The notes beneath the pieces are model-generated. The model did not search any database. It was not told where the DNA came from and saw nothing but the letters and a program-made list of their open reading frames with translations. Both the position numbers and the translations under genes were made by a program. This document shows positions 36,932 to 44,868 of a stretch of DNA of 64,000 nt, one piece after another (position 1 is the first letter of the stretch; every line of letters begins with the position of its first letter). The DNA lies in NCBI RefSeq assembly GCF_900536025.1, contig NZ_UNOZ01000004.1, forward strand, positions 143,700 to 207,699, read 5' to 3'. The DNA is from Pseudomonas reidholzensis. Lineage in GTDB: Bacteria > Pseudomonadota > Gammaproteobacteria > Pseudomonadales > Pseudomonadaceae.

Positions 36932-37804
36932 ATGAGCCAATCGATCAAGCAACGCCTGGAAAGCAGCCTGAACAGCGCTGCCGCCTCGGGCCGGACGATC
37001 GCCAGCTACATGCTTGCCAACCTCCATGAGCTGCCCTTCCAGACCTCGGCCAGCATCGCTGAAAAGCTCGGCGTCAGCGAGTCCAGCGTTGGCCGCTTCT
37101 GCCGCTCGCTCGGTTATGCCCATCTCAAGGCGCTCAAGCAGGACCTGCAAAGCGACCTCGGCGACGGCCCGTGGCTGGTCGGAGACCGTTTGCAGGAATA
37201 CCGCCAGACCCACGACGAAAGCGCAAGCGCCGGCAGCCTCGAGCTGGAAATCGCCGCGCTGGTGCGGGTTCATGAATACAGCCGCAGCGAAGCCTGGCAC
37301 CGGGTCGCCGAACGCCTGGCGCAACGGCCGCGGGTGTTTATCGCCGGGTTCCAGACCGAACGCGGCGTCGCCCAGTGCATGACCCACCTGCTGCACTACC
37401 TGCGCGATGGCGTACAGAGCGTCGACGGCAGCGCCGGGCACTTCGGTGAAGTGCTCCTGGGCAAGCCCGAGAACAGCGCCCTGGTGGTGTTCGAGGCGCG
37501 CCGCTATTCCCGCCACGCCCTGCTGCTGTGCCAGAAGGCACGCCAGGCGGGCATCCCGGTCACGCTGGTGACCGACACCTTCTGCGACTGGGCCGATGCC
37601 AACGCCGACGAGGTGTTCCGCATCCCCACCGAGTTCAATCTGTTCTGGGAGTCCACCTCGGCGATGCTGTCGTGGGTACACCTGATGGTCAACGAGGTCT
37701 GCAAGAAGCTCGGACCTGATGTTGAAAGACGCCTGGAAGCAACTGCCGCTCTGCATAACGAATTCGTCGGCTACACCTCGTGGCCAGCGGACAAACAACA
37801 ATAA
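36932..37804 (+). CDS. MurR/RpiR family transcriptional regulator
   Basis: The 290-residue protein has an N-terminal RpiR helix-turn-helix (ASYMLANLHELPFQTSASIAEKLGVSESSVGRFCRSLGYAHLKALKQDL) and a C-terminal SIS domain (RVFIAGFQTERGVAQCMTHLLHYLR, GIPVTLVTDTFCDWADANADEVFRIP). SIS domains usually sense phosphosugars, but this one sits between the dpkA-amaC genes and an amino acid ABC transporter, so its ligand is probably a lysine catabolite. I chose the ATG at 36932 with CGGAG upstream. Confidence 0.9.
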   Translation: MSQSIKQRLESSLNSAAASGRTIASYMLANLHELPFQTSASIAEKLGVSESSVGRFCRSLGYAHLKALKQDLQSDLGDGPWLVGDRLQEYRQTHDESASAGSLELEIAALVRVHEYSRSEAWHRVAERLAQRPRVFIAGFQTERGVAQCMTHLLHYLRDGVQSVDGSAGHFGEVLLGKPENSALVVFEARRYSRHALLLCQKARQAGIPVTLVTDTFCDWADANADEVFRIPTEFNLFWESTSAMLSWVHLMVNEVCKKLGPDVERRLEATAALHNEFVGYTSWPADKQQ

Positions 37805-37831
37805 CAATCGTGCAACATCTAGAGGTGCGAG

Positions 37832-38584
37832 ATGAACAAGACCCTGGCTGTGGTGGGCGCGTGCGCCCTGTTGCTGGCCGGCGCCGCGAGCGCCGAAACC
37901 CTGCGGTTTGCCACTGAGGGCGCCTACCCGCCCTTCAACTATGTCGATGCCGATAACAAACTGCATGGCTTCGACATCGATATCACCCATGCGCTGTGCG
38001 AGCAGATGAAGGTCGAGTGCACGCTGGTCGCGCAAGACTGGGAAGGCATCATCCCGGCGCTGATGGCGCGCAAGTACGATGCCGTGGTCGCGTCGATGAT
38101 CGACACCGAAGAGCGGCGCAAGAAGATCGCCTTCACCGACCATTACTACCGCACCCCGCTGACCGTCGCCGTGGCCAAGGACAGCCCGATCAGCGATGCC
38201 CAGACCGACTTCAAGGGCTACAGCGTCGGCGCCCAGTCATCGTCGACCCAGGCCATCTATGCCGAAGACGTGTACGCCAAGGCCGGCGCCGACGTGAAGC
38301 TCTACCCGACCATGGACGAGGCCAACGCCGACCTCGCCGCCGGGCGCCTGGACGGGGTGATCGCCGACAAGTTCCCGCTGCTCGACTGGCAGAAGAAGAA
38401 CGGCCAGGACTGCTGCAAGATCCTCGGCGACGTCAGCCAGACCAAGGCCGATGCGGCAATCGCCGTGCGCAAGGAGGACGAAGCCCTGCGCCAGCGGCTG
38501 AACAAGGCCCTTGGCGAAATCGTCGCCAACGGCACGTACCAGAAGATCGCCGCCAAGTACTTCGAATTCGACATCTATAACTGA
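37832..38584 (+). CDS. Amino acid ABC transporter periplasmic binding protein
   Basis: The 250-residue family 3 solute-binding protein has a signal peptide (residues 1-21, AGAASA), then LRFATEGAYPPFNYVDADNKLHGFDIDITHALCEQM, VAQDWEGIIPALMARKYDAVVASM, ERRKKIAFTDHYY and GVIADKFPLLDW. It resembles HisJ/ArgT/ArtJ binders of basic amino acids. With the two permeases and the ATPase downstream it likely imports D-lysine or a related amino acid; that ligand is inferred from dpkA/amaC. Confidence 0.9.
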   Translation: MNKTLAVVGACALLLAGAASAETLRFATEGAYPPFNYVDADNKLHGFDIDITHALCEQMKVECTLVAQDWEGIIPALMARKYDAVVASMIDTEERRKKIAFTDHYYRTPLTVAVAKDSPISDAQTDFKGYSVGAQSSSTQAIYAEDVYAKAGADVKLYPTMDEANADLAAGRLDGVIADKFPLLDWQKKNGQDCCKILGDVSQTKADAAIAVRKEDEALRQRLNKALGEIVANGTYQKIAAKYFEFDIYN

Positions 38585-38678
38585 GCCGCTGCCAGCTGAC
38601 GTTCCGCGCAACTACGTGGGGGCGGCACGCCTGCCCCCATGCTAGTCCATACGCGCTCACTTGAAGTGGGGATCCTCC

Positions 38679-39398
38679 ATGCTCGATCAACTGTCCTTGC
38701 TGTCCTTCGCCAGCGGCGGCTGGGGCCAGGCGCTGCTCGCCGGCGCCCTGGTGACGATGTCCCTGGCCCTCGCCTGCCTGCCCATCGGCCTGCCGCTAGG
38801 GCTGGCGGTCGCCCTCGCGGCGCGCTCGCGCAAACGCCTGCCGCGGGCCTGGGCGACGACCTTTTCCACGGTGTTCCGTGGCCTGCCCGAGCTGCTCACG
38901 CTGCTCATCATCTATTACGGCTGCCAGATCGCCGCGCAAAAGCTGCTGGCCGCCATGGGCTACGAAGGTGAAGTGCTGATCAACACCTTCCTGGCCGCGA
39001 TGATCGCCTTCAGCCTGGTGTTCGCCGCGTTCTCCAGCGAAATCTGGCTGGCGGCCTTCAAGACCCTCCCCAAGGGGCAACTGGAAGCCTGCGCGGCACT
39101 CGGCCTGAGCAAGCGCACCGGGTTCTTCAAGGTGGTCCTGCCGCAACTGACGCGCATTGCCCTGCCTGGGCTTTCGAACAACTGGCTGTCGCTGCTCAAG
39201 GACACTTCGCTGGTGTCGACCATCTCGCTGGTCGACCTGATGCGCCAGACCAACCTGGCCGTCAGCGTGACCAAGGAGCCGATGTTCTTCTATGGCGTCG
39301 CCTGCTTGGGCTACCTGCTGTTCTCGGCGCTGTCGGGGCGGGTCTTCGCCTTTATCGAACGGCGCTGCAGCCGTCACCTGCAAGGAGCACGGGCATGA
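38679..39398 (+). CDS. Amino acid ABC transporter permease (HisQ-type)
   Basis: The 239-residue membrane protein begins MLDQLSLLSFASGGWGQALLAGALVTMSLAL. It has about five helices and the EAA loop (GQLEACAALGLSKRTGFFKVVLPQLTRIALPG) near residues 140-170. Its ATG at 38679 lies 94 bases after the binding protein stop. It pairs with the next permease, whose start overlaps its stop (ATGA). Confidence 0.9.
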   Translation: MLDQLSLLSFASGGWGQALLAGALVTMSLALACLPIGLPLGLAVALAARSRKRLPRAWATTFSTVFRGLPELLTLLIIYYGCQIAAQKLLAAMGYEGEVLINTFLAAMIAFSLVFAAFSSEIWLAAFKTLPKGQLEACAALGLSKRTGFFKVVLPQLTRIALPGLSNNWLSLLKDTSLVSTISLVDLMRQTNLAVSVTKEPMFFYGVACLGYLLFSALSGRVFAFIERRCSRHLQGARA

Positions 39399-40105
39399 GC
39401 CTGGAACAACTGATCGGCCTGGTGCTCGACCCGCAACTGCTCGAACGCTACGGGCCGCGCTTCATCGATGGCCTGCTGGTGACCGCCAAGCTGGTGGCGA
39501 TCTCCTTTACCCTGGGCGCCGTACTCGGCCTGCTGCTGGCCTTGGCGCGGTTGTCCAAGCAGCCCCTGGTAAGCCGCCTGGCTGCAGGCTACATCTATTT
39601 CTTCCGCGGTTCGCCGCTGCTCGCGCAACTATTCCTGCTGTACTACGGCCTCGGCTCGCTGAAGGGTTTCTGGCAGGACCTGGGGATGTGGTGGTTCTTC
39701 CGTGAGGCGTGGTACTGCGCCCTGCTCGCCTTCACCCTGAACACCGCCGCCTACCAGGCCGAGATCTTCCGCGGCAGCCTGCTGGCCATTGCCCCCGGCC
39801 AGTACGAAGCGGCACGTGCCCTCAACCTGAAACGCTCCACCACCTTCTTCAAGGTGATCATGCCGCAGTCGCTGCTGGTGGCCATCGGCCCCTTGGGCAA
39901 CGAGCTGATCCTGATGATCAAGGCCAGCGCGATCGCCTCGCTGGTGACGATCTACGACCTGATGGGCGTGACCAAGCTAGCCTTCTCGCGCAGCTTCGAC
40001 TTCCAGATCTACCTGTGGGCCGCCGTGCTCTACCTGCTGATCGTGGAAATCGTCCGGCGCACCCTGAAACACCTGGAAGGCCGCCTGGGCCGCCACCTGA
40101 ACTGA
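39395..40105 (+). CDS. Amino acid ABC transporter permease (HisM-type)
   Basis: The 236-residue permease begins MSLEQLIGLVLDPQLLERYGPRFIDGLLVT. It has YFFRGSPLLAQLFLLYYGLG and the EAA loop GQYEAARALNLKRSTTFFKVIMPQSLLVAIGPLGNEL. It is the second channel subunit of the importer. Its start overlaps the end of the previous permease gene, and the FAD dehydrogenase gene begins 16 bases after its stop. Confidence 0.92.
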   Translation: MSLEQLIGLVLDPQLLERYGPRFIDGLLVTAKLVAISFTLGAVLGLLLALARLSKQPLVSRLAAGYIYFFRGSPLLAQLFLLYYGLGSLKGFWQDLGMWWFFREAWYCALLAFTLNTAAYQAEIFRGSLLAIAPGQYEAARALNLKRSTTFFKVIMPQSLLVAIGPLGNELILMIKASAIASLVTIYDLMGVTKLAFSRSFDFQIYLWAAVLYLLIVEIVRRTLKHLEGRLGRHLN

Positions 40106-40121
40106 CCGAAGGATACGCTCC

Positions 40122-41366
40122 ATGCATTGCCAAACCATCGTACTGGGCGCCGGCATCGTCGGCGTCAGCACCGCGCTGCACCTGCAGGCGCGTGGCCGCC
40201 AGGTGATCCTGATCGACCGCGACGCGCCAGGCAGCGGCACCAGCCATGGCAACGCCGGGCTGATCGAGCGCTCCAGCGTCATCCCCTACGCCTTCCCACG
40301 CAACGTTGGCGCGCTGCTGCGCTATGGCCTGAACCGCCAGCCCGACGTGCGCTACAGCCTGCTCCACCTGCCCAAGGCGGCGCCGTGGCTGCTGCGCTAC
40401 TGGCGCCAGTCGGCGCCGGGGCGCCTGGCCGGTGCCGCGGCCGACATGCTGCCGCTGGTGCAGCGCTGCGTCGAAGAGCACGACCTGTTCATCGAGGCCG
40501 CCGAGCTGGGCGGCCTGGTCCAGGCCAAGGGCTGGATCGAGGTGTACCGCGACCCGGCGCTGTTCGACCAGGCCAAGGACGAGGTCAAGGGCCTGGCGCG
40601 CTATGGCCTGCGCTACGAGATCCTCGAACGCGACCAATTGCAGGCCCGTGAGCAGCGCCTGGGCAGCGACGTGATTGGCGGCATCCACTGGCTCGACCCG
40701 AAGACCGTCAGCGACCCCGGCGCCCTGACCCGCGGTTACGCCGCCTTGTTCGTCAAGCGTGGCGGGCAGTTTCTGCATGGCGACGCGCGCAGCCTGCGCC
40801 AGCTCGACGGCCACTGGCAGGTCACCAGCCAGCGCGGGCCGGTTAGCGCAGACGAAGTGGTGGCCTGCCTGGGGCCGCAATCGGCCGAGCTGTATGCGCC
40901 GCTGGGCTACCACTTCCCGCTGGGGATCAAGCGCGGCTACCACATGCACTACGCGACCCGTGGCGATGCCCGGCTGGAGCATTCGGTGTGCGACACCCAG
41001 GGCGGCTACGTGCTGGCGCCAATGGCCCGCGGCGTGCGCCTGACCACCGGGATCGAGTTCGCCGCCAGCGATGCGCCAGGCAACGAAATCCAGCTGCAGC
41101 GCTGTGAAGCCCTGGCCCGGCAGCTGTTCCCGGCACTCGGCGAGCGCCTCGACGACACGCCCTGGCTGGGCCGCCGCCCGTGCATGCCGGACATGCGCCC
41201 GGTGATCGGCCCGGCGCCCCGGCACAAGGGCCTGTGGTTCAACTTCGGCCATGCCCACCACGGCCTGACGCTTGGCCCGGTCACCGGCCGCCTGCTCGCC
41301 GAACTGGTCACCGGGCAAACCCCCTTCACCGATCCTGCGCCCTACAGCGCCGCACGCTTCGACTAA
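40122..41366 (+). CDS. amaD: FAD-dependent D-amino acid dehydrogenase/oxidase, probable AmaD
   Basis: The 414-residue DAO-family flavoprotein has an N-terminal Rossmann motif (VLGAGIVGVSTALHLQARGRQVILIDRD). DadA-like features are GTSHGNAGLIERSSVIPYAFP and GRRPCMPDMRPVIGPAPRHKGLWFNFGHAHHGLTLGP near the C-terminus. Set inside the ABC transporter genes beside dpkA/amaC, it matches the gene called amaD in P. putida D-lysine catabolism. It should oxidise a D-amino acid, probably D-lysine, to the 2-oxo acid that DpkA then uses. Family assignment is firm; the substrate is inferred. Confidence 0.85.
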   Translation: MHCQTIVLGAGIVGVSTALHLQARGRQVILIDRDAPGSGTSHGNAGLIERSSVIPYAFPRNVGALLRYGLNRQPDVRYSLLHLPKAAPWLLRYWRQSAPGRLAGAAADMLPLVQRCVEEHDLFIEAAELGGLVQAKGWIEVYRDPALFDQAKDEVKGLARYGLRYEILERDQLQAREQRLGSDVIGGIHWLDPKTVSDPGALTRGYAALFVKRGGQFLHGDARSLRQLDGHWQVTSQRGPVSADEVVACLGPQSAELYAPLGYHFPLGIKRGYHMHYATRGDARLEHSVCDTQGGYVLAPMARGVRLTTGIEFAASDAPGNEIQLQRCEALARQLFPALGERLDDTPWLGRRPCMPDMRPVIGPAPRHKGLWFNFGHAHHGLTLGPVTGRLLAELVTGQTPFTDPAPYSAARFD

Positions 41367-41391
41367 ATGAATCCAGCGGGAGAACAACAAC

Positions 41392-42174
41392 ATGACCGCC
41401 CCTCTCAGCCTTGCCAGCATTGCCCCTGAACCCGACCCGCGCCCGGTGTTGATCCGCATCGAGGGCCTGAACAAGCACTACGGTGCCTTCCATGTATTGC
41501 GCGATATCGACCTGCAGGTTCGCGAAGGCGAACGGATCGTGCTCTGCGGCCCGTCCGGGTCGGGCAAGTCGACGCTGATCCGTTGCATCAACCGCCTGGA
41601 GATCGCCGAGCAAGGCACGGTGCAGGTAGCGGGTGTCGACCTGGCCAGCAGCCAGCGCCAGGCCGCGCAGATCCGCAGCGAGATCGGCATGGTGTTCCAG
41701 CACTTCAACCTGTTCCCGCACATGAGCGTGCTGGACAACTGCCTGCTGGCGCCGACCAGCGTGCGTGGCCTGTCGCGCAAGGATGCCGAGGAGCGCGCGC
41801 GGATGTACCTGAGCAAGGTCGGCATCGAGAGCCAGGCGCATAAATACCCCAGCCAGCTGTCGGGCGGCCAGCAGCAACGCGTGGCGATCGCCCGGGCGCT
41901 GTGCATGAAGCCGCGGATCATGCTGTTCGACGAGCCGACCTCGGCGCTCGATCCGGAGATGGTCGCCGAGGTGCTCGATGTGCTGGTCAAGCTGGCCGAT
42001 ACCGGCATGACCATGCTCTGCGTGACCCATGAGATGGGCTTTGCCCGGCAGGTGGCGGAGCGGGTGCTGTTTCTCGAGGGCGGGCAGGTGATCGAGGACA
42101 GCCCGCCGCAGGTGTTCTTTGGCCAGCCCAAGACAGCGCGGGCGCAGGCGTTTTTGAAGCAGATCCTGCATTGA
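41392..42174 (+). CDS. Amino acid ABC transporter ATP-binding protein
   Basis: The 260-residue ATPase has Walker [16 protein letters not shown]-loop [12 protein letters not shown], signature [20 protein letters not shown], Walker [16 protein letters not shown] and the switch His in [10 protein letters not shown]. It energises the binding protein and permeases encoded upstream. It is the last gene of the rpiR-led cluster, 25 bases after amaD. The first ~20 residues are an extra leader compared with AapP. Confidence 0.93.
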   Translation: MTAPLSLASIAPEPDPRPVLIRIEGLNKHYGAFHVLRDIDLQVREGERIVLCGPSGSGKSTLIRCINRLEIAEQGTVQVAGVDLASSQRQAAQIRSEIGMVFQHFNLFPHMSVLDNCLLAPTSVRGLSRKDAEERARMYLSKVGIESQAHKYPSQLSGGQQQRVAIARALCMKPRIMLFDEPTSALDPEMVAEVLDVLVKLADTGMTMLCVTHEMGFARQVAERVLFLEGGQVIEDSPPQVFFGQPKTARAQAFLKQILH

Positions 42175-42186
42175 TGTAGGCAGTGA

Positions 42187-42283
42187 TGGCCTCTTCGCGG
42201 GGCAAGCCCGCTCCCACAGGATCTCCGCTGACCGAAAGAGCGACACTATCCTGTGGGAGCGGGCTTGCCCCGCGAAGGGGCCG
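42187..42283. repeat. REP pair (inverted)
   Basis: Facing REP units (tcgcggggcaagcccgctcc and complement) with a ~33-base spacer lie directly after the ATPase stop. The spacer start aggatctccgctgac also follows the REP in repeat copy C at the window end. Confidence 0.88.
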
Positions 42284-42592
42284 TAAGCGGCGATATATCA
42301 CTTGGATCATTGCACGGCTGCAATGATCCAACTGCGTCGTTCAATATATTTACCAAAAACCCCGCCAAACCCTTGCCAGCCAAGGCCCCGCCGCCCTACA
42401 CCCCCCGAAAACCGGCGCCAAACCGCGCGCCACTCGTTTGACATATTAAACGGCTCTGGCAAGCTATGAGTAAGCCCCGACCGGCATCGTCTCCCCTGCG
42501 AGCCGGCAGTGCTCGGGGCCCCAGGTCGTACACGAGGCCAAGGCCGTGCGCCTGCACAACAACGACAGGAAGCACCTGTCCCAAGGTGACAT
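42284..42592. other. Intergenic region upstream of the amidohydrolase gene
   Basis: After the REP pair about 300 bases remain without a supported gene. The stretch contains CGTTTGA-cata-TTAAACG (42435-42452), an imperfect palindrome overlapping a consensus TTGACA (42438-42443). I found no convincing -10 at the right distance. Confidence 0.4.
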
Positions 42593-43405
42593 ATGTCCAA
42601 CAGCAACATTGGCAACAAGCAACCTTCCCTGCGCAAACCCGTCGTCCTGATGACCATGGGCAGCCAAGAGCGCAAAGGCCATGACTATCAGGTCATGACC
42701 CACAAATACATCACCCCGCTGGTCGACTTCGCTGACTGCATGCCCGTCCTGGTACCGACCTGCTGCGGCACCGAAGACCTCGAGCGCTACCTCGACCTGG
42801 CCGACGGCGTATACCTGACCGGCGCGGGCAGCAACATCGACCCGGCCCTCTACGGCCAGGAGAACGAAACCCCCGGCAAGGCCCAGGACAAGAACCGCGA
42901 CCTGTTCGACATCCCCCTGGTGCAACTGGCCCTCGCCCGTGGCCTGCCGATCTTCGGCATCTGCCGTGGCATGCAGGAAATCAACGTCGCGCTGGGCGGT
43001 GACATCTACCAGAAGGTCTACGCCGAGCCAGGCTTCAACGACCACCGGGAAAACCCCGACGATCCGGTCGACGTCCAGTACCAGCAAGTGCACGCGGTGA
43101 AGATCAAACCCGGCAGCTGGCTGCGCGATGCCCTCGGCACCGACGAGATTCGTGTCAACTCGCTGCATGGCCAGGGCCTGCGCAACCTCGGTGAAGGCCT
43201 CGAGCCGATCGCCGTGGCCGAAGATGGCCTGGTCGAGGCGATCCACGCGCCGAGCATTTCGCCCTTCCTGTTTGCCGTGCAATGGCACCCAGAGTGGCAA
43301 GCGGCCAAGAACCCTGACTCGATCAAGATGTTCCAGGCCTTTGGCGATGCGTGCCGCGCCCAAGTGCGCAAGACCCAGGTGAACAAACGCCACCAGGCGG
43401 CCTGA
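42593..43405 (+). CDS. Class I glutamine amidotransferase-like hydrolase (peptidase C26, PuuD-like)
   Basis: The 270-residue protein has the gamma-glutamyl hydrolase fold: LTGAGSNIDPALYG, the nucleophile elbow FGICRGMQEINVALGG with catalytic Cys, VNSLHGQGL and the His-Glu pair in AVQWHPEW. It is close to PuuD, which splits gamma-glutamyl-GABA. No other gamma-glutamylation genes are nearby. It lies alone between the D-lysine and glucarate clusters and is followed by its own terminator, so its substrate is open. The ATG at 42593 begins MSNSNIGNKQPSLRKP, with AAGGTG upstream. Confidence 0.88.
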   Translation: MSNSNIGNKQPSLRKPVVLMTMGSQERKGHDYQVMTHKYITPLVDFADCMPVLVPTCCGTEDLERYLDLADGVYLTGAGSNIDPALYGQENETPGKAQDKNRDLFDIPLVQLALARGLPIFGICRGMQEINVALGGDIYQKVYAEPGFNDHRENPDDPVDVQYQQVHAVKIKPGSWLRDALGTDEIRVNSLHGQGLRNLGEGLEPIAVAEDGLVEAIHAPSISPFLFAVQWHPEWQAAKNPDSIKMFQAFGDACRAQVRKTQVNKRHQAA

Positions 43406-43557
43406 ACCCTCGTTTCGTTAGTTTGATCGCGGGGCAGCGCAAGGCTGCCCCTGCTTCTCCGGTCACCCTCTGCTGGTCCCAGAACACCTCCCGTTGAAGC
43501 GGGTGGCGGGCTTGTGCCTGTCCCTGCGATCCTTTTTTTGCCCCCACTCAAGACATA

Positions 43558-43590
43558 CGACGACTGATTTTGATCAGCCGTCGTTTTTTA
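43558..43590 (+). terminator. Intrinsic terminator of the amidohydrolase gene
   Basis: The stem ACGACGACTGAT-tttg-ATCAGCCGTCGT ends in TTTTTTATT. It lies about 150 bases past the stop; a smaller GGGGCAGC/GCTGCCCC hairpin (43431-43451) precedes it. Confidence 0.85.
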
Positions 43591-43620
43591 TTGCGCCTGC
43601 AAAATCCTCCCTGACTGTAC

Positions 43621-43718
43621 CGACGCAATCGCGGGCAAGCCCTCTCCTACGGGGTTTCGCGCCATTCTTGAATGACTGCGCGGTACCTGTAGGAGCGGGC
43701 TTGCCCGCGATTGCGTCG
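43621..43718. repeat. REP pair (inverted)
   Basis: Facing REP units (atcgcgggcaagccctctcc and gagcgggcttgcccgcgat) with CGACGCA/TGCGTCG arms lie between the amidohydrolase terminator and the kdgD promoter region. Confidence 0.85.
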
Positions 43719-43777
43719 CTGCCTGCCGAACACAAAACTACCTCCATCCAAGAAAAATATGCACGAGGGGGCTAGTC

Positions 43778-43796
43778 ATCGTACAAGTTGTACGAT
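43778..43796. promoter_or_regulatory. Perfect 19-bp palindrome upstream of kdgD, candidate operator
   Basis: ATCGTACAAGTTGTACGAT has perfect 9-base arms around a single central G. It lies 57 bases before the kdgD start and includes TACGAT, a possible -10. Its form suits a GntR/FadR-type repressor. Such a regulator is commonly linked to glucarate/galactarate genes, but none is encoded in this window. Confidence 0.65.
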
Positions 43797-43852
43797 AACT
43801 TACCTCTCACATTGATTCTCCACCCCCAAAGCGCCATAGGATGCCAATAACA

Positions 43853-44764
43853 ATGAATCCACTTGAACTGCAATCCATCCTCTCCCACGGCCTGCTGTCG
43901 TTCCCGGTGACCGACTTCAACGCCCAGGGCGACTTCAACAAGGCCGGCTACATCAAGCGCCTGGAATGGCTCGCACCCTATGGCGCCACTGCCCTGTTCG
44001 CTGCCGGCGGTACCGGTGAGTTCTTCTCCCTCGCCGCCAGCGAATACAGCCAAGTGGTCAAGACCGCAGTCGATACCTGCGAGCACTCGGTGCCAATCCT
44101 CGCCGGTGTCGGTGGCTCCACCCGCCAGGCCATCGAGTACGCTCAGGAAGCCGAACGTCTGGGCGCCAAAGGCCTGCTGCTGCTGCCGCACTACCTGACC
44201 GAAGCCAGCCAGGACGGCGTTGCCGCCCACGTCGAAGCCGTGTGCAAATCGGTCAAGATCGGCGTCGTGGTCTACAACCGTAACGTCTGCCGCCTGACCG
44301 CCCCGCTGCTGGAGCGCCTGGCCGAGCGTTGCCCGAACCTGATCGGTTACAAGGACGGCCTGGGCGACATCGAACTGATGGTGTCGATCCGTCGTCGCCT
44401 GGGCGACCGCTTCAGCTACCTGGGTGGCCTGCCAACCGCCGAAGTGTATGCTGCTGCCTACAAAGCCCTGGGTGTACCGGTGTACTCCTCGGCGGTGTTC
44501 AACTTCGTGCCGAAGACCGCGATGGACTTCTACCACGCCATCGCCCGCGAAGATCACGCCACCGTTGGCAAGCTGATCGACGACTTCTTCCTGCCGTACC
44601 TGGACATCCGCAACCGTAAATCCGGCTATGCCGTGAGCATCGTCAAGGCAGGCGCCAAGATCGCCGGCTACGACGCAGGCCCGGTGCGTACGCCGCTGAC
44701 CGACCTGACCGGCGAAGAGTACGAAATGCTCGCTGCCCTGATGGACAAGATGGGCCCGCAATAA
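43853..44764 (+). CDS. kdgD: 5-dehydro-4-deoxyglucarate dehydratase (decarboxylating)
   Basis: The 303-residue DapA-superfamily protein has the same length and pattern as P. putida Kdg[47 protein letters not shown], catalytic Tyr in VVVYNRN (141) and Schiff-base Lys in [13 protein letters not shown] (167). It converts 5-keto-4-deoxyglucarate to 2-oxoglutarate semialdehyde, CO2 and water. I chose the ATG at 43853 (MNPLELQ); one four codons upstream is less family-like. It leads a kdgD-MFS-garD-ALDH operon. Confidence 0.94.
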   Translation: MNPLELQSILSHGLLSFPVTDFNAQGDFNKAGYIKRLEWLAPYGATALFAAGGTGEFFSLAASEYSQVVKTAVDTCEHSVPILAGVGGSTRQAIEYAQEAERLGAKGLLLLPHYLTEASQDGVAAHVEAVCKSVKIGVVVYNRNVCRLTAPLLERLAERCPNLIGYKDGLGDIELMVSIRRRLGDRFSYLGGLPTAEVYAAAYKALGVPVYSSAVFNFVPKTAMDFYHAIAREDHATVGKLIDDFFLPYLDIRNRKSGYAVSIVKAGAKIAGYDAGPVRTPLTDLTGEEYEMLAALMDKMGPQ

Positions 44765-44868
44765 GCGACCCCCGCGACCTGTAAAGGCCGCAAGCCGGAG
44801 CCGGGATGTCCCCCGCTCCGGTTACAACTCGTTAGCCCGCACAAAAATAATTAGTGGGAGTACCCCGC

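Noticed and set aside
42438..42443. Consensus -35 TTGACA before the amidohydrolase gene
   Set aside because: No acceptable -10 box lies 16-18 bases downstream, so I do not call a promoter.
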